Below, piece by piece: positions 27,652 to 36,716 of a stretch of DNA of 64,000 nt. The translations under genes were made by a program, and so were the position numbers. Position 1 is the stretch's first letter. Every line of letters starts with the position of its first letter. Source of the stretch: Woeseiaceae bacterium. GTDB lineage: Bacteria; Pseudomonadota; Gammaproteobacteria; Steroidobacterales; Woeseiaceae. The stretch spans positions 1-64,000 of the forward strand of contig JAJFKR010000021.1 of the NCBI GenBank assembly GCA_021773095.1, in the 5' to 3' direction. The notes beneath the pieces were generated by a model. It searched no databases, was not told the origin of the DNA, and saw only the letters and a program-made list of their open reading frames with translations.

Positions 27652-29007
27652 TCAGCTCAATCCCAGGCGAGTTTGAATCTCGCGCTTGGCATCACGCAGC
27701 ACGGTGTCTCGATCCAGAGAATCCAGTATTTGTTTGACGACCAGCTTGGGCCCACCATCACCCCATGACTTTCCTTCCGCGAGATACTCCGCCGCCGCCT
27801 GTCCGACGAGATACGTGCTGTAGTAGGCGATAGCACCTTGTGCGCCCGCGGTTAAGATCGTCGACAGTCCGATCGTTCCTACTTTCAATGCGCTGGACAC
27901 GAAATGCAGTGCCCACACTGTTCCCATTAACGCTGCAGACTCGGCCATGATTACTTTTACAATCGACCCTGCCTCTTTCTGGTTCAGCGGCAAGTCATAG
28001 ACTTTCGACAGGTGGACAACCATGCCGACATCGATGAAGGCAGCTGCGAACAGGTCGGCGACGGGTACGGGATTAAAGGCGACGGCGATACCTTTAGCGA
28101 CGCAATAGGTACGCACCATTTTTTCACCGAGCTCACGTCTGGCTGCAAGAATTCGTCGACCAACCTGATCCGACAGATCCGACGCGAACAAGCTGGCATT
28201 CAATGCAGCCAGAGTCTTGCCCTCGGCTTCGAGTATTTCCCAAAGTCTTAGTTTGAGAGCGGCAATATCGGGCTCGCGGTGCCGCTGTAATTCGCTTTCG
28301 TTGCCAGCATCATCAATTTCGAGCACGAGCTGTGGTCTCGGATGTGCGGCCACGGCGATGACGTGCAAAGGATCGATAATTCCCGCGGTCTTTTCTCGCA
28401 CTGACTTCAGCAACGCGTCGCGCTCATCGCTCGTATACAGATCTGTCTTGTTCAACGCCAGCAGTATCGGCCGGCCCTCTGAAATGGCGGCCTTTAGTGC
28501 ATCGAGCTCTGTGTCTGTGATATCACCATCGATGACGAAGATCACCAAATCCGAACGAGCGGCGACCTCCCTGGCCAACGACTCCCGGTCTTCGCCACCG
28601 GCCTCATCAAGGCCCGGCGTATCAATGAGAAAAACGCCACCGACATCTCGTTCGTCCCAGGCCTGCATCTCCGAATATTTGGTTTCTCCGTGAACCGGAC
28701 TGACAGAAAATCTTTCCTCGCCGATCAGTGCATTCAGGAGCGACGACTTTCCGGTGCTGACGCGACCAAAAGCCGACAGATGCAGGTGCCCGTGATCGAG
28801 CTTGTCGAGCATGGACTGCACGGCATCGTAATCGTGCGTAAGCGACTCGCGAACACCGTCCGGAAGACGCGCGTCATTGATCAGGTCGCGCAAGCTTTCG
28901 CGCGCCAGACTCAGGTGCCCTGCACCTTCGTCGCCGACTTTCTCAGTCGGTTTTTTCGTCCAGCGCCATTTTGGCAATGCGGCGAACGCCCGCTTCCAAA
29001 TGCTCAC
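27652..29007 (-). CDS. Era-like GTPase with DUF697-type C-terminus
   Basis: A P-loop GTPase of about 451 residues. G1 is GRVSTGKSSLLNAL, G3 is FLIDTPGLDE and G4 is LALNKTDLY. The C-terminal half has hydrophobic segments and the DUF697-like piece NPVPVADLFAAAFIDVGMV. I place the start at GTG 29007, which has GGAAGG six bases upstream; a TTG at 29022 is an alternative. Either start lies inside the 3' end of the preceding GTPase gene, so the genes overlap by 65 bases or more. It probably acts at the inner membrane; its role is unknown. Confidence 0.8.
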   Translation of the reverse strand: MSIWKRAFAALPKWRWTKKPTEKVGDEGAGHLSLARESLRDLINDARLPDGVRESLTHDYDAVQSMLDKLDHGHLHLSAFGRVSTGKSSLLNALIGEERFSVSPVHGETKYSEMQAWDERDVGGVFLIDTPGLDEAGGEDRESLAREVAARSDLVIFVIDGDITDTELDALKAAISEGRPILLALNKTDLYTSDERDALLKSVREKTAGIIDPLHVIAVAAHPRPQLVLEIDDAGNESELQRHREPDIAALKLRLWEILEAEGKTLAALNASLFASDLSDQVGRRILAARRELGEKMVRTYCVAKGIAVAFNPVPVADLFAAAFIDVGMVVHLSKVYDLPLNQKEAGSIVKVIMAESAALMGTVWALHFVSSALKVGTIGLSTILTAGAQGAIAYYSTYLVGQAAAEYLAEGKSWGDGGPKLVVKQILDSLDRDTVLRDAKREIQTRLGLS

Positions 29008-30430
29008 TGATACCTTCCTCAAATTCTTTGGCTGCGGTTTCGGGAACCAGCTCGCCGTGGCGCGCCAGTGTCAGCACGAGACTTCGCCCCAGCGCATCGA
29101 AAATCAGACCATAAGCAACGGCGTGCGCCAAACCGCCTACCACGGTTCCCAGGCCCGGAAATGCCTTGAGTCCGTTACCCGCCACGGCCATTGATAAGGG
29201 CAGCGCGCGTCCAACCCGACTCTGGCCCATTGACAAAAACTCTTCAACATCAAGATCCCGTGGCGCTGCGCCGTAGATCTTGCAGAGCTCCTGAGTCATC
29301 GTTGTACCGATATATCCCTGCACCAAAATATCCGTGCCGGGACTCACCGCCGCCATCGCGCCGACAACAGCCTTGCGCGTCGCACTACGAATGATCTGCT
29401 CCGAGCGTTGCAGTCGATATTCACCTTCGGCCACCTCAAGCTTCTCCGCCGCAATCTGAAACACGGCGCGCTCTCTTTGTTCGTCCAGCGACTTCGTATC
29501 ATCGCCGAGAAGGCGATTTATCGCGACGACCAGCACACCGATGTCAGCAGCCCTGTCACGTCGCACGGTCCCTTCGCTGCCATCGGCTTGTCGTTCAATC
29601 ACTTCCCTTTCGCCACCGGCGCTGACAGCAACAACCTGGTCGCGCTGGATTTCACCACCCAGATCCTCGATTCGCTGCAACAGTTTTTGCATCAGCGTCG
29701 CCTGCTCATCGGCGGAGTATCGATCGGATTTGTTCAATACCAGAATGACCGGCTTAGCAAATGCCAGCAACGCTTTGATGGCGCTGAGTTCGGCCCGGGT
29801 GAGATCGCTGTCGCAAACAAACAATACGAGATGTGAGCGTTTGGCCTCTTCGGTCGCGATTTCATCCAGACCGTCTTCGTGTCCGCCGGTACCGGGTACG
29901 TCGGTCAGCAGGATTTCATTGCCTGTCGCGTTGCGCCATCTGAAGTGACGTATGTCGTCCGTCGAGCCGCCCACGACGTCGATCACGACATCGGCCTTTG
30001 GTACCAGCGCCTTGATCAGTGAGCTCTTTCCCGCGCTGATTTCACCAAAGAAACACAAGTGAATAGCACCTGTCGCCTGACGCGCTGCCAGATCCTGAAG
30101 TTCGGACTGAGCATCGCTTACATTCACGCCTTTCGCTTCAGCTTGCTGCAGTCGTTTCTTGATGTCGCTCTTCGACAGAGCCCTGGCCGGCTTGGCCGAC
30201 GACGCGACTTTTTTCTTTACGACCAGCCGCCATACCAGCCAGACGGCCGCCAGGCCCAGCAACACCATGACGGCAATATACGTAAATAAAACAGCTGGCG
30301 GGCCAGCCCGAAGGCGGTCCCAGACGTTGAGCGCTGATTCGGTGATGAAGAGCAACGCACCCGTCGCAACAACGAAAACCAGGGCAATGACGACCGCGAT
30401 CGCAACGCGAATGAATCGATCAAGTTTCAT
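28943..30430 (-). CDS. Membrane-anchored Era-like GTPase with DUF697-type C-terminus
   Basis: A 495-residue GTPase. Two N-terminal membrane spans (IAVVIALVFVVATGALLFI, then a second around residues 49-67) lead to a basic linker and the G domain: G1 GEISAGKSSLI, G3 LTDVPGTGGHEDG and G4 LVLNKSDRY. The C-terminus has DUF697-like hydrophobic helices (GTDILVQGYIGTTMTQELCKI). It is the first gene of the operon, and the second GTPase overlaps its end. The two G domains are related but clearly diverged, so this is an old paralogous pair. Confidence 0.82.
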   Translation of the reverse strand: MKLDRFIRVAIAVVIALVFVVATGALLFITESALNVWDRLRAGPPAVLFTYIAVMVLLGLAAVWLVWRLVVKKKVASSAKPARALSKSDIKKRLQQAEAKGVNVSDAQSELQDLAARQATGAIHLCFFGEISAGKSSLIKALVPKADVVIDVVGGSTDDIRHFRWRNATGNEILLTDVPGTGGHEDGLDEIATEEAKRSHLVLFVCDSDLTRAELSAIKALLAFAKPVILVLNKSDRYSADEQATLMQKLLQRIEDLGGEIQRDQVVAVSAGGEREVIERQADGSEGTVRRDRAADIGVLVVAINRLLGDDTKSLDEQRERAVFQIAAEKLEVAEGEYRLQRSEQIIRSATRKAVVGAMAAVSPGTDILVQGYIGTTMTQELCKIYGAAPRDLDVEEFLSMGQSRVGRALPLSMAVAGNGLKAFPGLGTVVGGLAHAVAYGLIFDALGRSLVLTLARHGELVPETAAKEFEEGISEHLEAGVRRIAKMALDEKTD

Positions 30431-30450
30431 GGTCTGGCAGTTTACTATGT

Positions 30451-30472
30451 CGCGGCCATGGGCCGCTCCTAC
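30451..30472 (-). repeat. GTAG REP element (GTAGGAGCGGCC variant)
   Basis: On the minus strand the sequence reads GTAGGAGCGGCCCATGGCCG and ends CGA, a GC-rich hairpin of the classic GTAG REP type. Its TAG at 30471-30469 is the stop codon of the DUF885 gene. It fills most of the 38-base gap to the first GTPase gene. Confidence 0.75.
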
Positions 30473-32262
30473 AGTTGTGATCTTACCCAGCGGTCGATTT
30501 TTGACTCAAGCATCGATAGTGGCATGGGACCGTCTTTTAGTACCTCGGTGTGGAAGTCCTTGACATTGAAATTCTCGCCAAGCACTGCCTCTGCCTTGTT
30601 ACGTATTTCGCGAATCTTGAGTTGTCCGACCTTGTACGCCAGCGCCTGACCCGGTATCGCCATGAATCGTTCAGCCTCCGCGACAGCTCGCGCTTCCGCC
30701 ACGGCTGAGTTGGCATACATGTAATCCAGCACGTCCTGGCGTGACCACTGCTTTGCGTGAAGACCGGTGTCAACGACCAGTCGAATGGATCGCCAGAGCT
30801 CTGCATTCAAGCCGCCGAAGTACTGGTAAGGATCGGTATATACGCCGAGTTCCTTGCCAAGAGATTCGGCATACAGCCCCCAACCCTCCGAGTAGGCCGT
30901 AAAGCCGCCGAAACGGCGGAAGCCGGGCAGACTTTCATTTTCTCGTTGAATCATGATCTGGAAATGGTGGCCGGGAATAGCCTCATGCAGGAACAGCGAT
31001 TCCATCGCCCATTTGCCGCGCGCCTTGATGTTATAGGCGTTCGCGTAAAAGATTCCAGGCCGCGAACCGTCTGGCGTGCCTGACTGGTAGGAGCCGCCCG
31101 CAGCCGACGCCTCACGAAACGGCTCAACACGACGTACTTCGAAGCTCGTCTTCGGCATGACATCGAAGAGATTCTTCGACAGCTCCGTGATGTGGTCTGA
31201 CATATCGCGGTAGCCCTGAATGAGTTCTTCTGCTTCATCGTAGAAAAACCGGTCGTCGGTGTTAACGAACTCGAAAAACTCTTTCAAGCTGCCTTCGAAA
31301 CCAACCTCTTGCATCACGCCATGCATTTCTTCGTGAATACGCGCGACTTCATTGAGCCCGATCTGATGAATCTCATCCGGCGTCATATCAGTAGTGGTAC
31401 GCAAACGCACCATGTAGGCGTACCAGTCCGCACCGTTCGGTTGCGCATAAAGACCTACCGTCTCGCGGGCAGCACCTAAGTATTCGTCACCCAGAAAATT
31501 ACTAATACGCTGGTAAGCCGGAATGATCGTATTGGTTATCTTGTCTTCATACGCAGCCGTCAGACGCGTCCGGTCTTCGTCGCTGAAATCCTCCGGCATA
31601 TTGCTAACAGGACTGTAAAAATTGCTGTCCTGCACATCATCAACAATGTGTGCATCAACCTGGGGCAGGAGTTTTTGCATAAGAATGCGGGGCTGCGTTA
31701 CGCCCTGGTTCATGCCTTCCTTCATGTTGCTGATGACCTGGTCAATGTTGATCGAGAACTGGTCGGCTCGGCTCAGGAAGTCTTCGTAGTCCTTAACGGA
31801 TTTGAACGGGTGCGCACTCGTACCGCTGCCGAGCTGCACGAAGAAATTCGTCATCGAATAAAACTGATTGATTGGCTGCAAATGGAACGGGTATTGATTG
31901 CCTTCGAGTGACTGTTCTCTATTGATCCTGAACAGGTCGTAGCTCAGCTGGTCCTGATACTCGAGTTGCGTCCGGTCAATCTGCAGCAGCCGTTCCAGGA
32001 ACTCTTCGTCCATCGCCGTCGCTTCGGCGATGTATTCAGGGCTGTTGGAATTGGCCATTCGATCGTTATAGCGGTGGTCGCCGATAAACGTCGCGTTGAG
32101 CGGGTTCAGCTCCAGATCGCGCTCGAAATGCTCTGCAAATAACTCTTGTAAAGCTTCGGCAGAGTTAAGCTCTGGCGCTACAGTCGCAGTTTGTTCCTGA
32201 GATTCGCCACAAGCAGCGACAAGGAAAACGGCAGCGAGCATCGCTGCAGCAGGATTTTTCAT
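30469..32262 (-). CDS. DUF885 family lipoprotein, putative peptidase
   Basis: A 597-residue protein with a lipoprotein signal (MLAAVFLVAACGES, lipobox VAAC). The central signature HEAIPGHHFQIM, followed by FTAYSEGWGLYAESLG, is the conserved core of DUF885, which resembles metallopeptidase zinc motifs (HExxx-HH plus a downstream Glu). It is probably an envelope-anchored peptidase, though activity is unproven for the family. It is the last gene of the run that begins with the ECF sigma factor, 21 bases after DUF1501. Its stop is the TAG of a REP. Confidence 0.85.
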   Translation of the reverse strand: MKNPAAAMLAAVFLVAACGESQEQTATVAPELNSAEALQELFAEHFERDLELNPLNATFIGDHRYNDRMANSNSPEYIAEATAMDEEFLERLLQIDRTQLEYQDQLSYDLFRINREQSLEGNQYPFHLQPINQFYSMTNFFVQLGSGTSAHPFKSVKDYEDFLSRADQFSINIDQVISNMKEGMNQGVTQPRILMQKLLPQVDAHIVDDVQDSNFYSPVSNMPEDFSDEDRTRLTAAYEDKITNTIIPAYQRISNFLGDEYLGAARETVGLYAQPNGADWYAYMVRLRTTTDMTPDEIHQIGLNEVARIHEEMHGVMQEVGFEGSLKEFFEFVNTDDRFFYDEAEELIQGYRDMSDHITELSKNLFDVMPKTSFEVRRVEPFREASAAGGSYQSGTPDGSRPGIFYANAYNIKARGKWAMESLFLHEAIPGHHFQIMIQRENESLPGFRRFGGFTAYSEGWGLYAESLGKELGVYTDPYQYFGGLNAELWRSIRLVVDTGLHAKQWSRQDVLDYMYANSAVAEARAVAEAERFMAIPGQALAYKVGQLKIREIRNKAEAVLGENFNVKDFHTEVLKDGPMPLSMLESKIDRWVRSQL

Positions 32263-32283
32263 TGGGGAGCCCCTGAGTTGGAA

Positions 32284-33657
32284 TCAGGCGATCATAAACC
32301 CAAGGTCGCGCTGTGCAAAGTTCGAAAGGTTCGGTGCAACGATATCAAGGTCTGCATCCGGAATACCGAACCATTTCGCCAGCGTTGCCGCGTACTGATC
32401 GACCGATGTGGACGGAATCATGCGCCCTCCGCCGACGTCTTCCGGACCGCCGATTTCGAGAGTCGGGAACGATCCGTAGATGTCCCGGCCGTTGACGGCA
32501 CCGCCGAGGACTATCTGGTTACCTGCCCACGCGTGATCGGTGCCATCGCCGTTCGATGTCAAAGTCCGGCCGAAGTCCGACTGCGTGAATGCAGTAACGC
32601 TGTTGGCAACACCGATATCGACCGTCGCACTATAGAAAGCTGCCAGTGCATCGCTGACGCCACCCAGGAGTCCGGGCTGATCCTGGTTTTGATTATCGTG
32701 AGAATCAAACCCACCGATTCCGACAAAGAATATCTGTCGTTGCATATCCAGTTCTGCGCGCGATGCGATCAGCTTCGCAACCGTTGATAACTGTCGGCCC
32801 AGTGGAGTAGCTGGAAACACGGTGGTTATGACTCCGCTGTTCTCCGCATTGGCGATCGCCGTAGAAACAGCATCCGCCGCCTGTACGGCGCGGCTCTGAA
32901 TGTCTGCAAATCCACGCTCATAAATAGAATTGTACCGGGCATCAAGAACCCGTTGAAATGCCAGCCGCTGATCAAAGAGAATGCTGGTCGGGTCGTCAGA
33001 AAAGCCCTCAAACTGCAGTGGCCCGTCCGGGCCCATCACGTACGCGATCGTACTTTGCGCCGACTGGTACAAGCTGGTGCCATTCAGGGACGCATTGGTT
33101 GCCATTCCTTGCGTAACGACCTCCGGCTGGATCAAATCTGCGATGCGTCCCGCCCAACCGGTCTTGCTGGTATCGGCTCCCTTGAGAGAATGCCACTGCG
33201 ACTGCTGATCGTTATGTGAGAAAAGTTGCGACGGCAAGATGACCGACTGATTCTGATATTCCGTTTTCGTCGTTGGTTCAACGAGTGGACCAAGACTCGT
33301 AACGAACGCCGCATTGCCCGACTCAAACAGCGTTTGCAGACCCGCCATCGAAGGGTGCAGGCCAAAGGGCTCTGACCCCGGTGTTTGCGACACTGGATTT
33401 ATGGGCAGCAGGTCCCCCTGCGGTATCGCGAGATTTTGCCTTGACGCTGCATAAGCGTTGTATTCCGCAGTAGTGTTTGGCACCAGCATGTTGAATGAGT
33501 CATTGCCGCCGTGCAGAAACACACAAACGAGCGCACGATAGTCATCAAACGGTGCGGCGGCGCCAAAGCCTTGCGTATAAGCAAAACCCGGAGTGCTAAC
33601 CAATGCCGCAGCGGCGCTGCTTTGCATCAGAAAATTGCGTCTGTTAATTTTTTTCAT
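32284..33657 (-). CDS. DUF1501 Tat-exported protein
   Basis: A 457-residue DUF1501 protein. The N-terminus has a twin-arginine signal ([17 protein letters not shown]), so it is exported folded. Conserved pieces are [64 protein letters not shown] and [11 protein letters not shown]. The family belongs to the sulfatase/alkaline phosphatase-like fold, but its reaction is unknown. It is paired with a DUF1800 gene upstream, the usual partner. Confidence 0.9.
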   Translation of the reverse strand: MKKINRRNFLMQSSAAAALVSTPGFAYTQGFGAAAPFDDYRALVCVFLHGGNDSFNMLVPNTTAEYNAYAASRQNLAIPQGDLLPINPVSQTPGSEPFGLHPSMAGLQTLFESGNAAFVTSLGPLVEPTTKTEYQNQSVILPSQLFSHNDQQSQWHSLKGADTSKTGWAGRIADLIQPEVVTQGMATNASLNGTSLYQSAQSTIAYVMGPDGPLQFEGFSDDPTSILFDQRLAFQRVLDARYNSIYERGFADIQSRAVQAADAVSTAIANAENSGVITTVFPATPLGRQLSTVAKLIASRAELDMQRQIFFVGIGGFDSHDNQNQDQPGLLGGVSDALAAFYSATVDIGVANSVTAFTQSDFGRTLTSNGDGTDHAWAGNQIVLGGAVNGRDIYGSFPTLEIGGPEDVGGGRMIPSTSVDQYAATLAKWFGIPDADLDIVAPNLSNFAQRDLGFMIA

Positions 33658-33684
33658 AATTCTTCTCCCGGCGAATCGCCGTGC

Positions 33685-35322
33685 TTAATGCTGGTAGGCG
33701 TACTCGGGTGAGGTGACAACAAAGTAGATGGTTTCCGCCGTTCGAATCGCCGCTTCTGTTTCGGGGATCAACGCCAACATTCCGGCAATTTCGTTTCGCA
33801 GCGGCGTAGAAATTTGGCCGCCAAGCAGTTTGCCCGCAACGGATTCGATTAATGCATCGATATCTGCCGCGATCAGCATTTCCGCTTCAAAATTGATGAA
33901 CACATCATCGGGCTGTAAATTCTGATTGGTCGAATTCAAGCCGAACACCTGAGCGAACATATAATTAGTCACAAATGTGTTGAGGAATTCCGTTGAGATT
34001 TCCAACTCCGGAGCAACCAGGCCGCCATCCTGTATCTCACCCGGCGGGGCGTAAAAGGGACTGAAGAAATTAAATACATGTGGCGCCTGCAGCGGACCTT
34101 GCCCGAAGACGAAAGAAGCGAAGCCAATAGGGTATCGGCCGGTTGCCGAGATCGCGTTGTAGGCGCGCCACAACTGTGTCAGGCGCACCAGCGGTTCTTT
34201 GATTTTTCCATCCAGCTCCGTTGCAGCGGCCGGCCGCGCCTCAATATCCATCAGGATAGCCTTCACAACGGCACCGAGGTCGCCGCGCACGCCTGAGCCG
34301 TTATTGTCGAACACATTGGCAACACGGGTGATGTAGGCAGGCGACGGATTACTTGTAACCAGACGTTGAATAAGCCGAATCGCCATAAACGGGCCGACGT
34401 TCGGATGATCGAAAATATTATCGAGTGCCGCAGCCAGGTCCTGATCGCCGCTCTGGCCGGCCGGCAGCGTTACTCCACCGAGAATCGTCTTCGCCCCGGT
34501 GTCGTGAAACTCCGGCCACAACACCATCGGTAGGATATCGTTGCGCAGACTCCGCTGCGGATTTCGAAATCGCGTTGTCTCAGCGTACGTCCAACCCGTG
34601 TACACATGAGCGAATCCTTCGATGATCGACTGATCATAGGTAGGAATCTGTTGGCCGTTCCCATCCAGTCTCGGACTGCCGTCCTGGTTCAGTTCGATGA
34701 GACCGATTGAAAACAACTGCATGAGTTCACGCGCGTAATTCTCGTCCGGCCGAATATTGTTCACGGCATCCGGTTTCTCATTACTCAGCATGCTGAGATA
34801 AACACCCATAGCGGGATGCAGCGTTACCTTTTCAATCAATTCCCGGTAGTTGCCAAATGCGTTTTCGACCAACAAGTCATAGTAGCTGGTTGTCGAATAG
34901 GGTCGATCCTGCAGCGCGCCAATCTGCGACACAACGAAAATCTCTGACAGCGCGAACGCAACTCGCTGGCGTAGCTGGTCGTCGCCATGCAATGCATTAC
35001 GAAACCAGATATCCACCCGATCATTATTCATCTGTCCCATTGGCTGGACCACGGGTAACGACAGCATAAATGGCAGGTTCAGTGAGGCCGGCTTTCGCAT
35101 CTGGTCGTCGATCCAGGCTTCATGGCGCATCGTAATGAACTGATCGGCTGCGGCCTCTGTGGCACCGAAAGTTGTCTGGTTCAGAAATTGAAACGCTTCT
35201 GCCTTAGTGATCGCTGCAGGTGGCGGAGGCGGGGGTGGCTGCGGTTCCGAGCCACCACCCGAACCACCGCAACCGGCAAGCCCAATGCTCAATACTGCTG
35301 TGAATGAAATGAGTTTATTCAT
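33685..35322 (-). CDS. DUF1800 family lipoprotein
   Basis: A 545-residue protein with a lipoprotein signal (LSIGLAGCGG) and a seven-proline run just after it. DUF1800 marks are FLNQTTFGATEAAADQF, RVAFALSEIFVVS, NYARELMQLFSIGLIELNQ and VYTGWTYAET. DUF1800 and DUF1501 proteins nearly always occur together, and their joint function is unknown. The start lies 2 bases after the Spy-like gene stop, and 27 bases separate its stop from the DUF1501 start. Confidence 0.9.
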   Translation of the reverse strand: MNKLISFTAVLSIGLAGCGGSGGGSEPQPPPPPPPAAITKAEAFQFLNQTTFGATEAAADQFITMRHEAWIDDQMRKPASLNLPFMLSLPVVQPMGQMNNDRVDIWFRNALHGDDQLRQRVAFALSEIFVVSQIGALQDRPYSTTSYYDLLVENAFGNYRELIEKVTLHPAMGVYLSMLSNEKPDAVNNIRPDENYARELMQLFSIGLIELNQDGSPRLDGNGQQIPTYDQSIIEGFAHVYTGWTYAETTRFRNPQRSLRNDILPMVLWPEFHDTGAKTILGGVTLPAGQSGDQDLAAALDNIFDHPNVGPFMAIRLIQRLVTSNPSPAYITRVANVFDNNGSGVRGDLGAVVKAILMDIEARPAAATELDGKIKEPLVRLTQLWRAYNAISATGRYPIGFASFVFGQGPLQAPHVFNFFSPFYAPPGEIQDGGLVAPELEISTEFLNTFVTNYMFAQVFGLNSTNQNLQPDDVFINFEAEMLIAADIDALIESVAGKLLGGQISTPLRNEIAGMLALIPETEAAIRTAETIYFVVTSPEYAYQH

Positions 35323-35324
35323 AA

Positions 35325-35756
35325 TTATTGCTCTGCGGCCAACGCCTCCAGATAAGCGATTTGCTCAGCGTTGAGCAGGTTCTTGAGTCTTATCAACATA
35401 GTCATCTGCTTTTTCTTAACCTGATTTTCGGCCAGCAACGCTTTATTCGCGTGCTTCAACACTTCGGCCTCATCGATCGGTGCCTTGTCGAGCTCGAGCA
35501 TCAATGCCTGGTACGCCTCACGCATATCCCATTCGTGCTCGGCAATGCCGGACTGTACCTCCACAACAGCAGCCCGGATCTCGGTGAACTGCTGCTTGGA
35601 AAGATTGAGCTCTTCCTGCTGCTTCATGATGATGTCGGGGGCGAATAATTTGCCTTTGAACACATCGTCCTGAGGGCCCTTGGCAAACGCCGTGCCTGTT
35701 GCCAGGCAGATGACTGCAGTAGCCATCGCCAGATTTCTTAGAATTCCCTTCTTCAT
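35325..35756 (-). CDS. Spy/CpxP-like periplasmic protein
   Basis: A 143-residue exported protein. It has a signal peptide (LAMATAVICLATGTAFA) and a mature all-helical, charged domain with LNLSKQQFTEIRAAVVEVQ and LLNAEQIAYLEAL. This is the pattern of Spy/CpxP/CnrX-like proteins that act as periplasmic chaperones or metal sensors. It overlaps the anti-sigma-like gene by 4 bases. In this position it may be the sensor part of the ECF unit, as CnrX is for CnrH (inference). Confidence 0.72.
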   Translation of the reverse strand: MKKGILRNLAMATAVICLATGTAFAKGPQDDVFKGKLFAPDIIMKQQEELNLSKQQFTEIRAAVVEVQSGIAEHEWDMREAYQALMLELDKAPIDEAEVLKHANKALLAENQVKKKQMTMLIRLKNLLNAEQIAYLEALAAEQ

Positions 35757-36133
35757 AGTAACGCTCCTTCATCAGTATCGGTTGACATGCCCGTAGACTC
35801 GAACAGCCTCGGAATCTCCCGATAAATGTCAAATTGGTGCACGGGGAGCAGAGAATCGCTGGGTGCCGACCAGGACGTGGTCGCCACGAGCTCCTCTACA
35901 TCGACGTACCTGAACTCGTCTTCGGATGTTGGCAGCAAACCCAACACCAGCATGGCAATCGCTGCTGCTGCCGCCAGGCCAGCGAAGCGCACTCTCCGCC
36001 GGTTTCGTGATGGCTCGCACAATCGTTGTTCAGAGGCCGCAAAGGTCTTCTCGAAATCGGGAACCTTGCCATCCGCCTGTTGCTGCGCCGTTTGCAACGC
36101 ATCACGCAATGCCGCGTCATCTTTACTCATCAT
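35753..36133 (-). CDS. Probable membrane anti-sigma factor
   Basis: A 126-residue protein with a cytoplasmic N-terminal part, one transmembrane span (FAGLAAAAAIAMLVLGLLP) and a short periplasmic tail. The N-terminal stretch lacks a zinc-binding HxxxCxxC motif. Its place directly after an ECF sigma gene, overlapping it by 11 bases, and the one-span topology support an anti-sigma role; sequence alone does not prove it. The next gene overlaps by 4 bases. Confidence 0.65.
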   Translation of the reverse strand: MMSKDDAALRDALQTAQQQADGKVPDFEKTFAASEQRLCEPSRNRRRVRFAGLAAAAAIAMLVLGLLPTSEDEFRYVDVEELVATTSWSAPSDSLLPVHQFDIYREIPRLFESTGMSTDTDEGALL

Positions 36134-36653
36134 TGCGATCTCTTCCGTCGTCGAGTTTCACCCGCAGTGCTTTTTTTGCACGGTCATAGTGCACGCGCCC
36201 TGTACCCGTTGTGACGCCCATCACCCGGGACGCTTGTTCTATCGTCATGTCGCGGCAGAACACGAGCTCTATTACGTCGCGCTGCCGTTGCGGTAGTCCC
36301 TGTACGGCGAGCCAGAGCCCTGAGTTTTCCGCAACTGTCGGTGCCGCGACTGAGTGATCCAGCGCGTTTTGTTGAACGTGCTGTACCAGTCGCAAACGTG
36401 ATGCCATGCGGCGGTAACGGCCTTTCGCCAGGTTTTGTACAACCGAGAAAACGAAAGTCTTCAGCGAGGAACGTTCCGCGAACTTCGCTTTGCCAGTCAA
36501 TAATTCAACGTATGCCTGTTGCACAAGATCCTCCGCTACCGTGCGATCAAAACCGCAACGGGAGAGGGCCCAACCGAATACCTGGTCGTGTATGGCTTCC
36601 AATGCCGATCGAGATATGTGTGGATTGTTTTCCAGAACATCGTTGTCTCTCAT
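36123..36653 (-). CDS. ECF-type RNA polymerase sigma factor
   Basis: A 176-residue sigma-70 family protein. Region 2 includes CGFDRTVAEDLVQQAYVELL and LKTFVFSVVQNLAKGRYRR. Region 4 includes LPQRQRDVIELVFCRDMTI and QASRVMGVTTGTGRVHYDRA, an HTH for the -35 element. ATG at 36653 with GGGAGAGG upstream. The downstream anti-sigma-like, Spy-like, DUF1800, DUF1501 and DUF885 genes form one tight run and are likely its targets. It lies 63 bases after the tail-sheath-like gene on the same strand. Confidence 0.9.
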   Translation of the reverse strand: MRDNDVLENNPHISRSALEAIHDQVFGWALSRCGFDRTVAEDLVQQAYVELLTGKAKFAERSSLKTFVFSVVQNLAKGRYRRMASRLRLVQHVQQNALDHSVAAPTVAENSGLWLAVQGLPQRQRDVIELVFCRDMTIEQASRVMGVTTGTGRVHYDRAKKALRVKLDDGRDRNDE

Positions 36654-36716
36654 ACCCTCTCCCGGTTACTTGGTGGCATGAGGAAGATGCTCATATGACA
36701 ACGGATGGTTGCAGAA

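Noticed and set aside
31089..31096. TAGGAGCC inside the DUF885 gene as a REP head
   Set aside because: It lies within conserved coding sequence and lacks the GC-rich palindrome.
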